DNA of 64,000 nt. It comes from Paenibacillus tyrphae (GTDB taxonomy: Bacteria; Bacillota; Bacilli; Paenibacillales; NBRC-103111). Made by a program: the position numbers and the translations under genes. The notes beneath the pieces were generated by a model. The model ran no database searches and was not told the origin of the DNA. It was given only the letters and a program-made list of their open reading frames with translations. Below are positions 1 through 7,829 of this stretch, in pieces. How positions within the stretch are numbered: the stretch's first letter is position 1; every line of letters begins with the position of its first letter. The stretch is from contig NZ_JNVM01000015.1 of NCBI RefSeq assembly GCF_000722545.1, positions 1 to 64,000 of the forward strand, in the 5' to 3' direction.

Positions 1-148
1 AATTTACTACTGACGAGAATTTGCATTCTCTTATATGACACTCACTCGATGTTCAGTTTTCAAAGGGCAATTTCTCCAACAAAACCTGTACTGTCAAGCA
101 TTTCAAGTTTTGTCGGTTGTTGTCACCTCGTTTAGCGGCGACTTTTAT

Positions 149-178
149 AATATATCACATTCGCCTATCTTAATGCAA
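149..178 (-). promoter_or_regulatory. Probable rRNA-operon promoter reading off the left edge
   Basis: On the minus strand a TTGCAT (173-178) and a TATATT (149-154) are separated by 18 bp. They are followed by a leader containing TTGACA (92-97) and a CTTTGAAAACTGAAC-type stretch near 52-66. That last stretch resembles the leader or spacer sequence of Bacillus and Paenibacillus rRNA operons. No rRNA body is inside the window. The call rests on this resemblance and on ygxA and perR nearby, which in B. subtilis lie next to rrnD. The rest of 1-289 shows no coding potential. Confidence 0.5.
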
Positions 179-289
179 GCATTTTTTTAAAACCATTTTT
201 CCAAGCTGCTTGATTAAGTTTTTTAAAAGGCAGCCGTTTTTAGCGGCGAGAATTAATTTAACACATCTTTAGTTTGAAAGTCAACCCTT

Positions 290-330
290 AAAATAAATAA
301 AATATCCGGCCACTCGAAAGCAGCCGGACG
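290..330 (-). terminator. Rho-independent terminator of thiS-thiG
   Basis: On the minus strand a nine-pair stem (TCCGGCTGC with GTGGCCGGA, two G-T wobbles, loop TTTCGA) is followed by a T-rich tail. It lies 17 bp past the thiG stop codon and closes the two-gene operon. Confidence 0.8.
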
Positions 331-344
331 ATAACAGCATTCTA

Positions 345-1118
345 CTACTCTATCATACCTTCCACGGGGCTGCTGGCAGACGCATAGCGCTTCTTGGGAA
401 TACGGCCCGCCAAGAAGCCTTTGCGCCCTGCGATCACAGCCAGCTTGAACGCTTCGGCCATCAGAACGGGGTCCTGCGCGCCGGCAACAGCCGTGTTCAA
501 CAGCACACCATCCGCGCCAAGCTCCATAGCTAAGGCAGCATCCGCAGGACCGCCAATGCCTGCATCGACGATAATCGGAACTTTCGCTTCCTCGATAATA
601 AAACGCAAATTGTTCGGGTTCACGATCCCTTGACCAGAACCGATCGGCGATGCTCCAGGCATTACGGCTGCGGCTCCCGCTTCCTGCAGCTTGCGGGCCA
701 ATATCGGATCGTCCGAAGTATAAGGCAATACGATAAAGCCTTCCTCTACTAGAATTTTCGTCGCCTCCAGCGTTCCTACCGGATCGGGAAGCAGCGTTTT
801 CGGATCTCCAATCACTTCTACTTTGATCATATCGCAAAGCCCGGAAGCTTTGGCCAGCCGCGCAATGCGCACAGCTTCCTCTACAGTATAGGCGCCGGCC
901 GTATTGGGAAGCAGCGTGAACTTTTTCAAATCTACCGTTTCCAAAAAGTTAGGCGCATCCGGGTTGTCGATCGGCAGACGGCGGATGGCAAAAGTCAATA
1001 CTTCCGCATCCGAAGCTTGAACGGCCTGATCTTGAATCTTTAAATCCGAAAACTTCCCCGTCCCGAGCAGCAGCCGGGATTGAAATTCGTAAGGTCCGAT
1101 TTTTAACGTGTCGCTCAT
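345..1118 (-). CDS. thiG: Thiazole synthase ThiG
   Basis: This 257-residue protein is a clear ThiG, the TIM-barrel enzyme that builds the thiazole phosphate ring of thiamine from deoxyxylulose phosphate, dehydroglycine and ThiS thiocarboxylate in the cytoplasm. The Schiff-base lysine is K99 in the MIKVEVIGD segment. The glycine-rich phosphate-binding stretches (MPGASPIGSGQG and VDAGIGGP) are intact. The ATG at 1118 is chosen because GGAG sits nine bases upstream; a longer TTG start would place that site inside the gene. It follows thiS by 30 bp in one transcription unit controlled by the upstream TPP riboswitch. The other thiamine genes (thiO, thiF, thiD, tenI), often clustered with thiSG in Firmicutes, are not here. 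Confidence 0.97.
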   Translation of the reverse strand: MSDTLKIGPYEFQSRLLLGTGKFSDLKIQDQAVQASDAEVLTFAIRRLPIDNPDAPNFLETVDLKKFTLLPNTAGAYTVEEAVRIARLAKASGLCDMIKVEVIGDPKTLLPDPVGTLEATKILVEEGFIVLPYTSDDPILARKLQEAGAAAVMPGASPIGSGQGIVNPNNLRFIIEEAKVPIIVDAGIGGPADAALAMELGADGVLLNTAVAGAQDPVLMAEAFKLAVIAGRKGFLAGRIPKKRYASASSPVEGMIE

Positions 1119-1148
1119 GCTATTTAGCTCCTTCAACGATAGTTTTAT

Positions 1149-1349
1149 TCAGCCGCCGCCGACAAAATGAACGATTTCGACATGGTCTCCATCGTTCAGA
1201 CGGGCTTCCTCATACCGGGTTCGATCGATAATTACCCGGTTTAGTTCGACAACCAAAATTTTATTGTCAAGTTTAAACGCCGAGAGCAGTTCGGCTACGT
1301 TAGCCGCATTGTCCACTTCCCTCAGCTCCCCGTTCACGGTCAATCGCAT
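1149..1349 (-). CDS. thiS: Sulfur carrier protein ThiS
   Basis: ThiS is the ubiquitin-like sulfur carrier whose C-terminal glycine is adenylated and thiocarboxylated before giving its sulfur to ThiG. The 66-residue protein has the usual family length and ends in VGGG, so the required Gly-Gly terminus is present. The start at 1349 has a near-perfect GGAGGTGAT ribosome-binding site; the reading frame continues upstream into the riboswitch terminator, so longer starts are rejected. It is the first gene of the thiSG operon. Its adenylating partner (ThiF or MoeB) must be encoded elsewhere. Confidence 0.96.
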   Translation of the reverse strand: MRLTVNGELREVDNAANVAELLSAFKLDNKILVVELNRVIIDRTRYEEARLNDGDHVEIVHFVGGG

Positions 1350-1381
1350 CCTTATCACCTCCAGCCGTTTTGCCGATAAAG

Positions 1382-1412
1382 CAAAAAAAGCCACCCCGCA
1401 GGCGGGCCGGCC
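1382..1412 (-). terminator. Riboswitch expression-platform terminator
   Basis: On the minus strand a GC-rich hairpin (CCCG-CCTG-CGGG core, extended by GCC/GGC pairs) is followed directly by seven T residues. It lies between the TPP aptamer and the thiS ribosome-binding site. That is the arrangement expected for thiamine-pyrophosphate-induced premature termination. Confidence 0.75.
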
Positions 1413-1454
1413 GAATGTTGTCTGCATACTTCAATATGCAGCTTGCTGGCATTC

Positions 1455-1578
1455 GTCCACTTCCCTACGCTGGTATAATCCAGTGATGCCTGCTGTACGC
1501 AGACTTCAAAACAGGTTCCAAGGGTCAAAGAACACGCTTCTTTTTCTCAGCCCCGCAAGTCGGAGCTCCCCTAGTGGC
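1455..1578 (-). ncRNA. TPP riboswitch (THI element)
   Basis: The minus strand carries the conserved TPP aptamer elements in order: ACTAGGGGAGC, GGGGCTGAGA, ACCCTTGGAACCTG, GGATTATACCAGCGTAGGGAA. The aptamer is followed by the terminator at 1382-1412 and then thiS. A TATAAT -10 box lies at 1597-1602, just past the ygxA stop codon, so the leader has its own promoter. High thiamine pyrophosphate is expected to switch thiSG off. Confidence 0.95.
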
Positions 1579-1611
1579 TATTTAATTGTCCAAGCTATTA
1601 TAACACAACGG

Positions 1612-2487
1612 TCAGCTTTTGACATCCTTATACCGCATCTCCAGCACGGATAGTTCCGGATCATGGGTAAAGACGATCTCTTTAGCCAACGATTTTTTGA
1701 CCAGCTTATTCAAGAGCAGCGGGAGATCCGTTTTGATGTCCTCCAGCTCAGGCTGCTGCTGCAGCTCCTGAAGGCTCCACGCTTCCTCGCGGCTGGCAAG
1801 CAGTTCGATCAGCGGCCTGCAGCAGCGCTCCATCTTGGACATGACGGAAAATTCGCTGGCCAGCAGTACCAATTGAACACGCTGTTTTAACGTCTCTTTA
1901 CTTAACGTCAGCTCCTCGTACAGCTTGTATACGCCGGGATTGATCGTCTTCACTTGCCGCCAAACCGTTACCTCCGGATGATTGCCGGACTCGATAATGA
2001 CGATTCGCGCCCAATGATGCAGGGCCTCCAATATATTGTTGTATGCATCGAGCAAATGCTCGTCTAAGATGTATTCTTTACTTTGCGAATAGCAGCGCAA
2101 AAATTTGGAGAATTCGATCAGCAGCTTGTGCTCTCTCAGCGAAGGCGGGAGCTCAAGCACATTATGCCGCAAGGTCTCCAAATACATATCCCGATCCAAA
2201 AGTATCTCCCCTTTTAAGATCCAATAAATAACATTGCGATACTCGCCGCGCAAAATCAGTTCATCCAGAGTATCCGGGCTTATCCATCTTTCTTGTATAC
2301 GGCGGTTGTCTTTTATATAATGAACTTGTTGATGAGCACGTTCGTTATTGCTGCTGACAACCAGAAGCACAATGTCGAATCCGTCCGTGACAGCCGAGAA
2401 CAAAGAAGGATTGTCGACGGCCGCTACGCTGATAACGGACTCGTCTTGACGGAGCCTTTCTACCCAATATGCTTTTAAGGAATCCAT
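1612..2487 (-). CDS. ygxA: Nucleotidyltransferase-like protein (YgxA family)
   Basis: This 291-residue protein matches the YgxA family of Firmicutes: an N-terminal nucleotidyltransferase-like fold, a helical middle and a C-terminal winged-helix-like segment. I see no convincing GS-x-D-x-D catalytic signature, so enzymatic activity is doubtful and its role is unknown. The ATG at 2487 has AGGAGG eight bases upstream, and the 13 residues of open frame before it are left out. The neighbourhood ygxA, ygzB, perR beside an rRNA leader copies the B. subtilis perR-ygzB-ygxA-rrnD region. That supports the family call more than any motif does. Confidence 0.75.
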   Translation of the reverse strand: MDSLKAYWVERLRQDESVISVAAVDNPSLFSAVTDGFDIVLLVVSSNNERAHQQVHYIKDNRRIQERWISPDTLDELILRGEYRNVIYWILKGEILLDRDMYLETLRHNVLELPPSLREHKLLIEFSKFLRCYSQSKEYILDEHLLDAYNNILEALHHWARIVIIESGNHPEVTVWRQVKTINPGVYKLYEELTLSKETLKQRVQLVLLASEFSVMSKMERCCRPLIELLASREEAWSLQELQQQPELEDIKTDLPLLLNKLVKKSLAKEIVFTHDPELSVLEMRYKDVKS

Positions 2488-2611
2488 CGCGAAAGCCTCC
2501 TGACGATAGCCACATGCGTTCTTCATGAATAGTTATTTCTACATGAAGCCGCCGTTTCCTGCATTCTTTTGTGACCACACTCACAATTCTTACGAGAAAG
2601 AAGTGAAAGAC

Positions 2612-2995
2612 ATGAAATTCAAGTCAAGTAAAGTAAATGAATTCCGGCTGTGGGGGCTCCTGTTGACTATGGGCGGAATGCTTCTGATGATCCTCGGACT
2701 TGCCGGGATCGTCTTCGAATGGGGAGCAGCCGGCCGTTTGATTGCCGCCGTATGTATGGTCATCGGGGCCATTGCCATGCTGGTGAGCATGGGAATCTAT
2801 TTTGCCGCGGGCATGATGTCGACCAGCGCGACGGTGATCGAATGTCCGGAATGCGGAAAGCCGACCAAGATGCTAGGGAAAACGGACCGCTGTATGTTCT
2901 GCAAAACGATTCTGACACTCGACCCGAAATATGCGCCGGCCGCCGATTCGGGAGCAACCCCGACGCATCCAGCCGGCGAAACGACATCACCGTAA
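2612..2995 (+). CDS. ygzB: YgzB-like membrane protein with zinc ribbon (DUF2614)
   Basis: This 127-residue protein has two transmembrane helices (about residues 13-35 and 43-67). A cytoplasmic CPEC...CMFC zinc ribbon follows, with cysteines at 78, 81, 94 and 97, and then a short proline- and threonine-rich tail. The layout and its position between ygxA and perR match B. subtilis YgzB, whose function is unknown. The start at 2612 was chosen because the upstream in-frame stretch reads like non-coding sequence. The Shine-Dalgarno is weak (GAAAG/GTGAAAG). It is transcribed divergently from ygxA and ends in a bidirectional terminator. Confidence 0.8.
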   Translation: MKFKSSKVNEFRLWGLLLTMGGMLLMILGLAGIVFEWGAAGRLIAAVCMVIGAIAMLVSMGIYFAAGMMSTSATVIECPECGKPTKMLGKTDRCMFCKTILTLDPKYAPAADSGATPTHPAGETTSP

Positions 2996-3021
2996 CCGCC
3001 TCTGACTTATTTTAGGTACAT

Positions 3022-3077
3022 AAATAAACCGGCTCCACCATTATCGAAATCGATAAGGCGAGCCGGTTTATTTTGCT
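3022..3077. terminator. Bidirectional terminator between ygzB and the GH18 gene
   Basis: Perfect 13-bp arms AAATAAACCGGCT / AGCCGGTTTATTT enclose a smaller ATCGAAATCGAT-like palindrome. A-rich and T-rich tails on the two sides let it serve both convergent genes. Confidence 0.85.
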
Positions 3078-3085
3078 GTTGATCG

Positions 3086-4837
3086 TTATTTTTTCGGTGC
3101 TTCCAGTGACGCACTGATCCAGTTCCATGCCTCTGGGTTCTCGAAGCCTCTCCGCCACGATGCGACACCGGCCAAGTCGTACTTTTTCACAAGCTCGATG
3201 CGCGCTTTTACCGACGTTTCGTCTTCAATCCAAATTTTGTTGAGCTTGCCGTCTTCCGTGTACTCGATGTAATTTTGTCCCGTTTCCGGGGACAATACGG
3301 GAGTAAGCTTTTTCTCCTTGATGATGCGCTGCGGCATGTCCATAAACACGGCTTTTGAGCTCACATCGGTTTTGCCGTTCTTTTTCGTTTCGGTCCATAC
3401 CCGCGTATAGAAAGGAATGCTGAGAATCAGCTTGGACGGCGGAATCTGCTCTTCTTTCAGCAGGTCGGAAATCGACTTCTCCACCCACGGCAGCGAAGCG
3501 ACGGAACCGGCCTTCGGACTGCTCGCCCAATGCTCGTCATAAGCCATCAGCATCATATAGTCGAGCGACTGGATCAGCGCTTTCCGGTCGTAAAACATGG
3601 ACCAAGCCTCGCTGCTCGATTTGGCGGTAACATCCATGGACACGACGAGGCCTTGCTCATGCATGAGCGGCGACATTTCCCGGACGAATTGAACCAGGTT
3701 TTGCTTGTCCTTCAAATTCACGTTCTCGAAGTCGATGTTGATTCCTTGCAGTGAATACATCTGCGCAAAGGCAAGCAGCTGCTTGATCATTTTCATTCGT
3801 TTGTCATAAGTGGAGAGTGCTTGGGTCGTCCGCTTCTGCTCGAAGCCGTTGCTGAAAAGCCCCCAGACTTGGTATCCTCTGTCGTGAGCCCATTTGACAT
3901 AGACAGAATCGGCCAAGTTTTTGAGGTTGCCTTCGCCGTCCTCCAAATGAAACCACGTCGGACTGACCACATCCAGTCCCGGCATGTCGGGAATTTTGCT
4001 AGTATCCGGATTTTTCGTCACGACCTGCTCCCAAGTCATATTGATTTTGCCGCTGATAGGCTTTTTAGCCACGAACGGAGGCTCCGGTTCTTTCTTCGGG
4101 ACCACTTCGTCCCGGTCGGCAGCAAGCTGATCCTTACGGACATATCCCATATAGCCGTTCGTCTGCTGCACCCGGTACCATTCGCCTTCCTCGCCCCATA
4201 CGATCAAGCTCTCTCCCTGCTTCAAATCGGCATAAATCGGAGCTTTGATCGTCGGATCCCGCCGTATGGCAATCGTTTTGTCAGGCTTATCCGGAATGGT
4301 GATCGTCTTATACCAGTGAACCGTCTCCCCTTCTTTAAAAAGCAGAACGGCCCCCGTATCCGGCGATTCCCGCAGATCTATCTTATATAATTCTTTCAGC
4401 GGATCGATCGGCAGGTATAAAATCCCGTTCGCCTTTTCAAGCGGAAATTTGAGCGTAAACGGCTTTTCGTTGATCATCCCGGTCGACTGGCTGGTTCGAA
4501 GCCGGACCACTTTGTTTTGCGTCGTAATGATTGTCGATTCGCTCGCCTTCTCATAAACAAGCGTCGGATCGATCCGTTCCTTCACAATGTCGAACGGAAG
4601 CTTCAAGCTTTCCTTCTGCCCAACGGCGGGCTGGTCCAGCATACCGCCTTCGTAGAAGATCGGTTTAGGATTACCGTTAAAATCGGGTTGTTGATGCTGC
4701 CAATTGGGGACATACTTGATCCATAAGTAAGCGCCTAACATAAGACCGCATAGAAGGGCAAAAAACAACAGGACAAAGGTCGTCTTCTTTCTTTTTTTGC
4801 GGCGCGACCCGCCTCCCGCTTCGAACGTCGGTTCCAT
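3086..4837 (-). CDS. Membrane-anchored GH18 family protein with SH3 domain (YaaH/YdhD type)
   Basis: The 583-residue product starts with a basic stretch and one transmembrane anchor (about 19-41). An SH3b-like segment follows (about 190-235, with GEWYRV and GYMGYVRKDQL), then a GH18 barrel (about 265-580). The catalytic signature reads QGINIDFEN: the acid/base glutamate and the preceding aspartate are present, while two outer aspartates of DGxDxDxE are replaced. This pattern is familiar from sporulation and germination GH18 proteins acting on cell-wall peptidoglycan rather than chitin. The gene is monocistronic, with terminator 3022-3077 downstream and perR 114 bp upstream. Substrate is inferred, not shown. 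Confidence 0.85.
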   Translation of the reverse strand: MEPTFEAGGGSRRKKRKKTTFVLLFFALLCGLMLGAYLWIKYVPNWQHQQPDFNGNPKPIFYEGGMLDQPAVGQKESLKLPFDIVKERIDPTLVYEKASESTIITTQNKVVRLRTSQSTGMINEKPFTLKFPLEKANGILYLPIDPLKELYKIDLRESPDTGAVLLFKEGETVHWYKTITIPDKPDKTIAIRRDPTIKAPIYADLKQGESLIVWGEEGEWYRVQQTNGYMGYVRKDQLAADRDEVVPKKEPEPPFVAKKPISGKINMTWEQVVTKNPDTSKIPDMPGLDVVSPTWFHLEDGEGNLKNLADSVYVKWAHDRGYQVWGLFSNGFEQKRTTQALSTYDKRMKMIKQLLAFAQMYSLQGINIDFENVNLKDKQNLVQFVREMSPLMHEQGLVVSMDVTAKSSSEAWSMFYDRKALIQSLDYMMLMAYDEHWASSPKAGSVASLPWVEKSISDLLKEEQIPPSKLILSIPFYTRVWTETKKNGKTDVSSKAVFMDMPQRIIKEKKLTPVLSPETGQNYIEYTEDGKLNKIWIEDETSVKARIELVKKYDLAGVASWRRGFENPEAWNWISASLEAPKK

Positions 4838-4951
4838 GGTTTCACTCCCGTCACATGATGAGGCAAAGCTGATAAATATAGAAAAAGGACGCGTCGACCC
4901 GCAGCCGCGGGAATCCAGACACGTCCATTATACCTTAATTCTACCAATCTA

Positions 4952-5383
4952 TCATGTCGTCTGCTTCGCACAGTCCGAACAGATGCCGTACACTTCCACC
5001 CGGTGGCTTTTTACCTGGAATCCGGTCATTTCTCCGGCTGCCTGCTCCAAGTCGTCCAGCGGCTTGTAAGCGAAGTCGACCAGCTTACCGCATTCCTCAC
5101 AAAGCGCATGATAGTGATCGGACAAATCCGCGTCAAAGCGGCTGGAATGGTCGCCATAGGTCATCTCCCGTACCAATCCGCTTTCGATAAATACCTTAAG
5201 GTTATTGTATACCGTTGCCACGCTCATGCTAGGAAAAAGCGGCGACAACGCTTTATAAATTTCATCCGCCGTCGGATGGGACATTGTATTGATCAAATAA
5301 GATAAAATGGCATGCCGTTGCGGAGTCATCCGAATGCCCATCGTTTTGAGTTTGTTAAGTGCCTGCTCCAATGAATGGTTCAT
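4952..5383 (-). CDS. perR: Peroxide-responsive Fur-family repressor PerR
   Basis: This 143-residue winged-helix regulator carries all expected PerR residues. The regulatory metal ligands align as H36, D84, H90, H92 and D103. The last corresponds to the aspartate that separates PerR from Fur. The structural zinc ligands are C95, C98, C135 and C138. It is expected to repress peroxide-defence genes with bound Fe or Mn and to be inactivated by oxidation of its histidines. The ATG at 5383 sits six bases after AGGCGGTG. Its promoter is at 5424-5453. I did not find a convincing Per box (TTATAATNATTATAA) in that region. Confidence 0.93.
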   Translation of the reverse strand: MNHSLEQALNKLKTMGIRMTPQRHAILSYLINTMSHPTADEIYKALSPLFPSMSVATVYNNLKVFIESGLVREMTYGDHSSRFDADLSDHYHALCEECGKLVDFAYKPLDDLEQAAGEMTGFQVKSHRVEVYGICSDCAKQTT

Positions 5384-5423
5384 CGTGTTCACCGCCTAAT
5401 CCGGGAAAAGAGTGTATCCCTTT

Positions 5424-5453
5424 ATTTTACCCGGATGTTCAACAAATTGTCAA
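5424..5453 (-). promoter_or_regulatory. perR promoter
   Basis: On the minus strand TTGACA (5448-5453) and TAAAAT (5424-5429) are 18 bp apart. The -35 hexamer includes the TGA stop codon of the upstream DUF4097 gene. A downstream ATCCGGG...CCCGGAT inverted repeat (about 5398-5436) lies in the 5' leader. Confidence 0.7.
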
Positions 5454-6691
5454 TTAGACCCCTGTATGGTAAGCCTGTCGTTGGTATGCAGCTTAATCGT
5501 GTATTTGCCGCTTCCGACCGTGCCTTTGACACTATCCTCTTGAACGGACAAAGGCAGATCGGTTTTGATATTTCTGCCTTCACCGTCAATCCGGTAGTCG
5601 CCTTTTTGCGGAAGCTTGACCTCCACCTTGCCGTGGGTCGTTTGTACGTCCCAGTCACCGTCGACAACCGTGCTGCTCACCTCGACACTTCCATTGGTCG
5701 ATTGTAATTTTACTCCTTTAAACGTCCCCTGAGCGACAACGCTGCCGTTGCTCGTTTCCGCCTGCAGTTCCCCTGTCACATTGGCGATGTCCAGCTTCCC
5801 ATTGGTCGATTTCAGCGTCGTATCCCCTTGATGGTCCTTCACCTGCATTTGTCCGTTGGTGGTTTTGAGCGTCATTGGCCCTACCGTGCGTTCCGATTGA
5901 ACTTTGCCGTTGGTGGTCTCCAAATCGAACTCGCCCTGCAGATTCTCAAGACGGATTCCCCCATTCGTCGTATGCCCATAAAGACGCTGCTTAATCGGCA
6001 GTCCGGATGCGTCGATATTGCCATTGCGCATCTGCAGCTCCACATTGACTTTATGCTCCGCAGGCAGCGTGACGACCAGATCCATCCGCGGCTTGCGGTT
6101 TCCGAACAGAGCGCCGACGCCTTCGTATTCTTTGGCGACAGCCTGGATATTGAGCGTATTGCCGCTCACGCTGTGTTCCAGTTTGGATTCGTTCGCGAGT
6201 GCTTGCGCATCGTCTTCACTGACACCTTTAACGTACACCTTGACATCGACTTGAAGCTGGTCGACCGACCCGGACTTAAGAACAACGTTACCATTTTCAT
6301 TGTCCAGCTTCACGTTGTCGACGGGAGCAGGTAGCTCGATGGCGGTAATGCCTTTGTCGAATTTCTTTCCCTCGGCCATCATATCAATCGTCCCGTTAAC
6401 GGTCCAGCCGCTGAATTTTTTCAGAAGCTCGCCGCTCTGGGTGCTGACAATGACGATAGCGGCGATAAGCACCGCGAAAATAATCCCGCCGATGTCGAGC
6501 TTCAATTGACGATCGCTGTTTCTAAACTTGATATTGAACAAAATATATTCAATTCCGAGCAAAACAAACAACAGCGGCCACCAATCCGCCAGCATCGCAG
6601 TCAGGTGAGTGCCCGTCGTCTTGTCGGCTATTACGGCGCCGCCGACACATACGAGCAAAATTGCCGCCGTGTAACGGCCTGCCTTATGCAT
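5450..6691 (-). CDS. LiaF/DUF4097-type membrane protein with beta-helix-like adhesin repeats
   Basis: The 413-residue protein has two or three N-terminal transmembrane helices. A long extracellular region follows with repeated TTNG / STNG / TSNG-type turns (for example HTTNGGIRLEN, TTNGKVQSE, STNGKLDIA). These are typical of DUF4097 domains predicted to form a beta-solenoid. Relatives of this architecture include LiaF-type envelope-stress proteins. The ATG at 6691 has AAGGAG seven bases upstream and lies 13 bp after the previous stop. It is the last gene of the sigma/anti-sigma operon, which suggests a role in envelope stress sensing or response. The exact function is unknown. Confidence 0.75.
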   Translation of the reverse strand: MHKAGRYTAAILLVCVGGAVIADKTTGTHLTAMLADWWPLLFVLLGIEYILFNIKFRNSDRQLKLDIGGIIFAVLIAAIVIVSTQSGELLKKFSGWTVNGTIDMMAEGKKFDKGITAIELPAPVDNVKLDNENGNVVLKSGSVDQLQVDVKVYVKGVSEDDAQALANESKLEHSVSGNTLNIQAVAKEYEGVGALFGNRKPRMDLVVTLPAEHKVNVELQMRNGNIDASGLPIKQRLYGHTTNGGIRLENLQGEFDLETTNGKVQSERTVGPMTLKTTNGQMQVKDHQGDTTLKSTNGKLDIANVTGELQAETSNGSVVAQGTFKGVKLQSTNGSVEVSSTVVDGDWDVQTTHGKVEVKLPQKGDYRIDGEGRNIKTDLPLSVQEDSVKGTVGSGKYTIKLHTNDRLTIQGSN

Positions 6692-6704
6692 GCGAATTCT
6701 CTCC

Positions 6705-7340
6705 TTATTTTTTCCTGGATTCTTTATAGAACATGAAAACCCCGATGGCAATCAAAATAACGGCCCCAAACGACGAACCGACAAAGTCAAATACGCGTTC
6801 GAGCCACTGTGGCTTGCCTCCGGCCAGAAACAACAGCGCGCCCGCTGCGATAAGCGCGTAGCCGAATATGTTCCCTTGGCGCAATTTGCGCGTCGGCTTC
6901 TCGGGCGCAAACGGAGAATCCCCTTCCGTCCGGGGCTCGTCAAAATAAGCCGGATGTCCGTACCCGTTAATCCGATCCGTCTGCTGCAACGCATCGAAGA
7001 TATTGTAGAAGTAAGTGACGGGCATAAGCAGCGAAAACAAAACGATCAGCGGAATGTTTTCCGATCCTCCCGTTGCGAAATATATAATGGCGAAAATATT
7101 CATCATAAACAGCAGCATGATCCCCAGGCCTCGCTGCATCAAACCCAAATATAATTGTCCGGTGCCCGGAATAAAAAACGACAATAACCCGGCTAGCCAT
7201 TTGCTCTTATGAGGCTTCGGTCTGAAAAAAGGATCGAACGGCGGTTTTTGGGACTGCCCCCACCGCTCCATTCGCTCCCGCAAAAACTCGTCTTCCCGAT
7301 CCTCACGATGGTAATGCGGGCCTTTCGGTTGGTCCTGCAT
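6705..7340 (-). CDS. Multi-pass membrane protein, TM2-like
   Basis: This 211-residue protein starts with about 45 charged residues. The segment KWLAGLLSFFIPGTGQLYLGLMQRG is a TM2-type helix-turn with the characteristic PGxGQ.Y.G pattern. Two more hydrophobic segments follow, then a linker and a C-terminal pair of helices resembling the LiaI/LiaF N-terminus. It sits between the anti-sigma gene (15 bp gap) and the DUF4097 gene (13 bp gap), so the three are almost certainly co-transcribed. The function is unknown; a structural or sensing partner of the DUF4097 protein is the simplest guess. Confidence 0.65.
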   Translation of the reverse strand: MQDQPKGPHYHREDREDEFLRERMERWGQSQKPPFDPFFRPKPHKSKWLAGLLSFFIPGTGQLYLGLMQRGLGIMLLFMMNIFAIIYFATGGSENIPLIVLFSLLMPVTYFYNIFDALQQTDRINGYGHPAYFDEPRTEGDSPFAPEKPTRKLRQGNIFGYALIAAGALLFLAGGKPQWLERVFDFVGSSFGAVILIAIGVFMFYKESRKK

Positions 7341-7355
7341 TCGTAGTTTCCCTCC

Positions 7356-7829
7356 TTATGACAACAATTGGCGCGATACCGATTCGACGACGTGGAACAA
7401 TTGAAGGGCGCCGGTACGAACATCGGCCTCCCACCGGTTCGGGTCCAAAGACGTCAGCTTCCCGAATACGCCGGAAATGATAAACAGGAACGTAGCGGCC
7501 ATGGCGACCATCCCGTGAAGCAGCTCGGTACGCCAATAAGGCACCCATTTGCGCCGGGGCGAGGAAGGTTGCGCCTCGAACACCGGGCGATCCGGCAACG
7601 GCCGGTCCGATGAACGCAAAGCGGACATGACGCGGTCCGCCAACTCCGCAGGCGCCTGTTCGACGGCAAGCTGATCCAACATCAGTTCGACATCCAAGAA
7701 GTCGGACAGTCTCCCGCGGCATGGAGCGCAAGCCTTCATGTGACGCGCGATCCGATGGTATTCCAATTCGGAGCAGCTTTTATTCAGAAAGCGTAGCAGC
7801 TCTTGATCGTTTGGATGCATGATGGTCAT
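7356..7829 (-). CDS. Anti-sigma factor with ZAS-type zinc finger
   Basis: The 157-residue protein has the anti-sigma signature H-x3-C-x2-C (HMKACAPC, near residues 27-34). After a linker comes one transmembrane helix around residues 95-115, with a short outer domain. It should hold the ECF sigma factor encoded just upstream at the membrane until an envelope signal triggers its release. The start at 7829 has GGAGG nine bases before the ATG and lies 50 bases inside the sigma gene. That overlap implies translational coupling and balanced production of the pair. Confidence 0.85.
   Translation of the reverse strand: MTIMHPNDQELLRFLNKSCSELEYHRIARHMKACAPCRGRLSDFLDVELMLDQLAVEQAPAELADRVMSALRSSDRPLPDRPVFEAQPSSPRRKWVPYWRTELLHGMVAMAATFLFIISGVFGKLTSLDPNRWEADVRTGALQLFHVVESVSRQLLS

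Noticed and set aside
5384..5450. Per box (TTATAATNATTATAA) for autoregulation of perR
   Set aside because: No stretch reaches an acceptable match; the only inverted repeat there is GC-rich (ATCCGGG/CCCGGAT).
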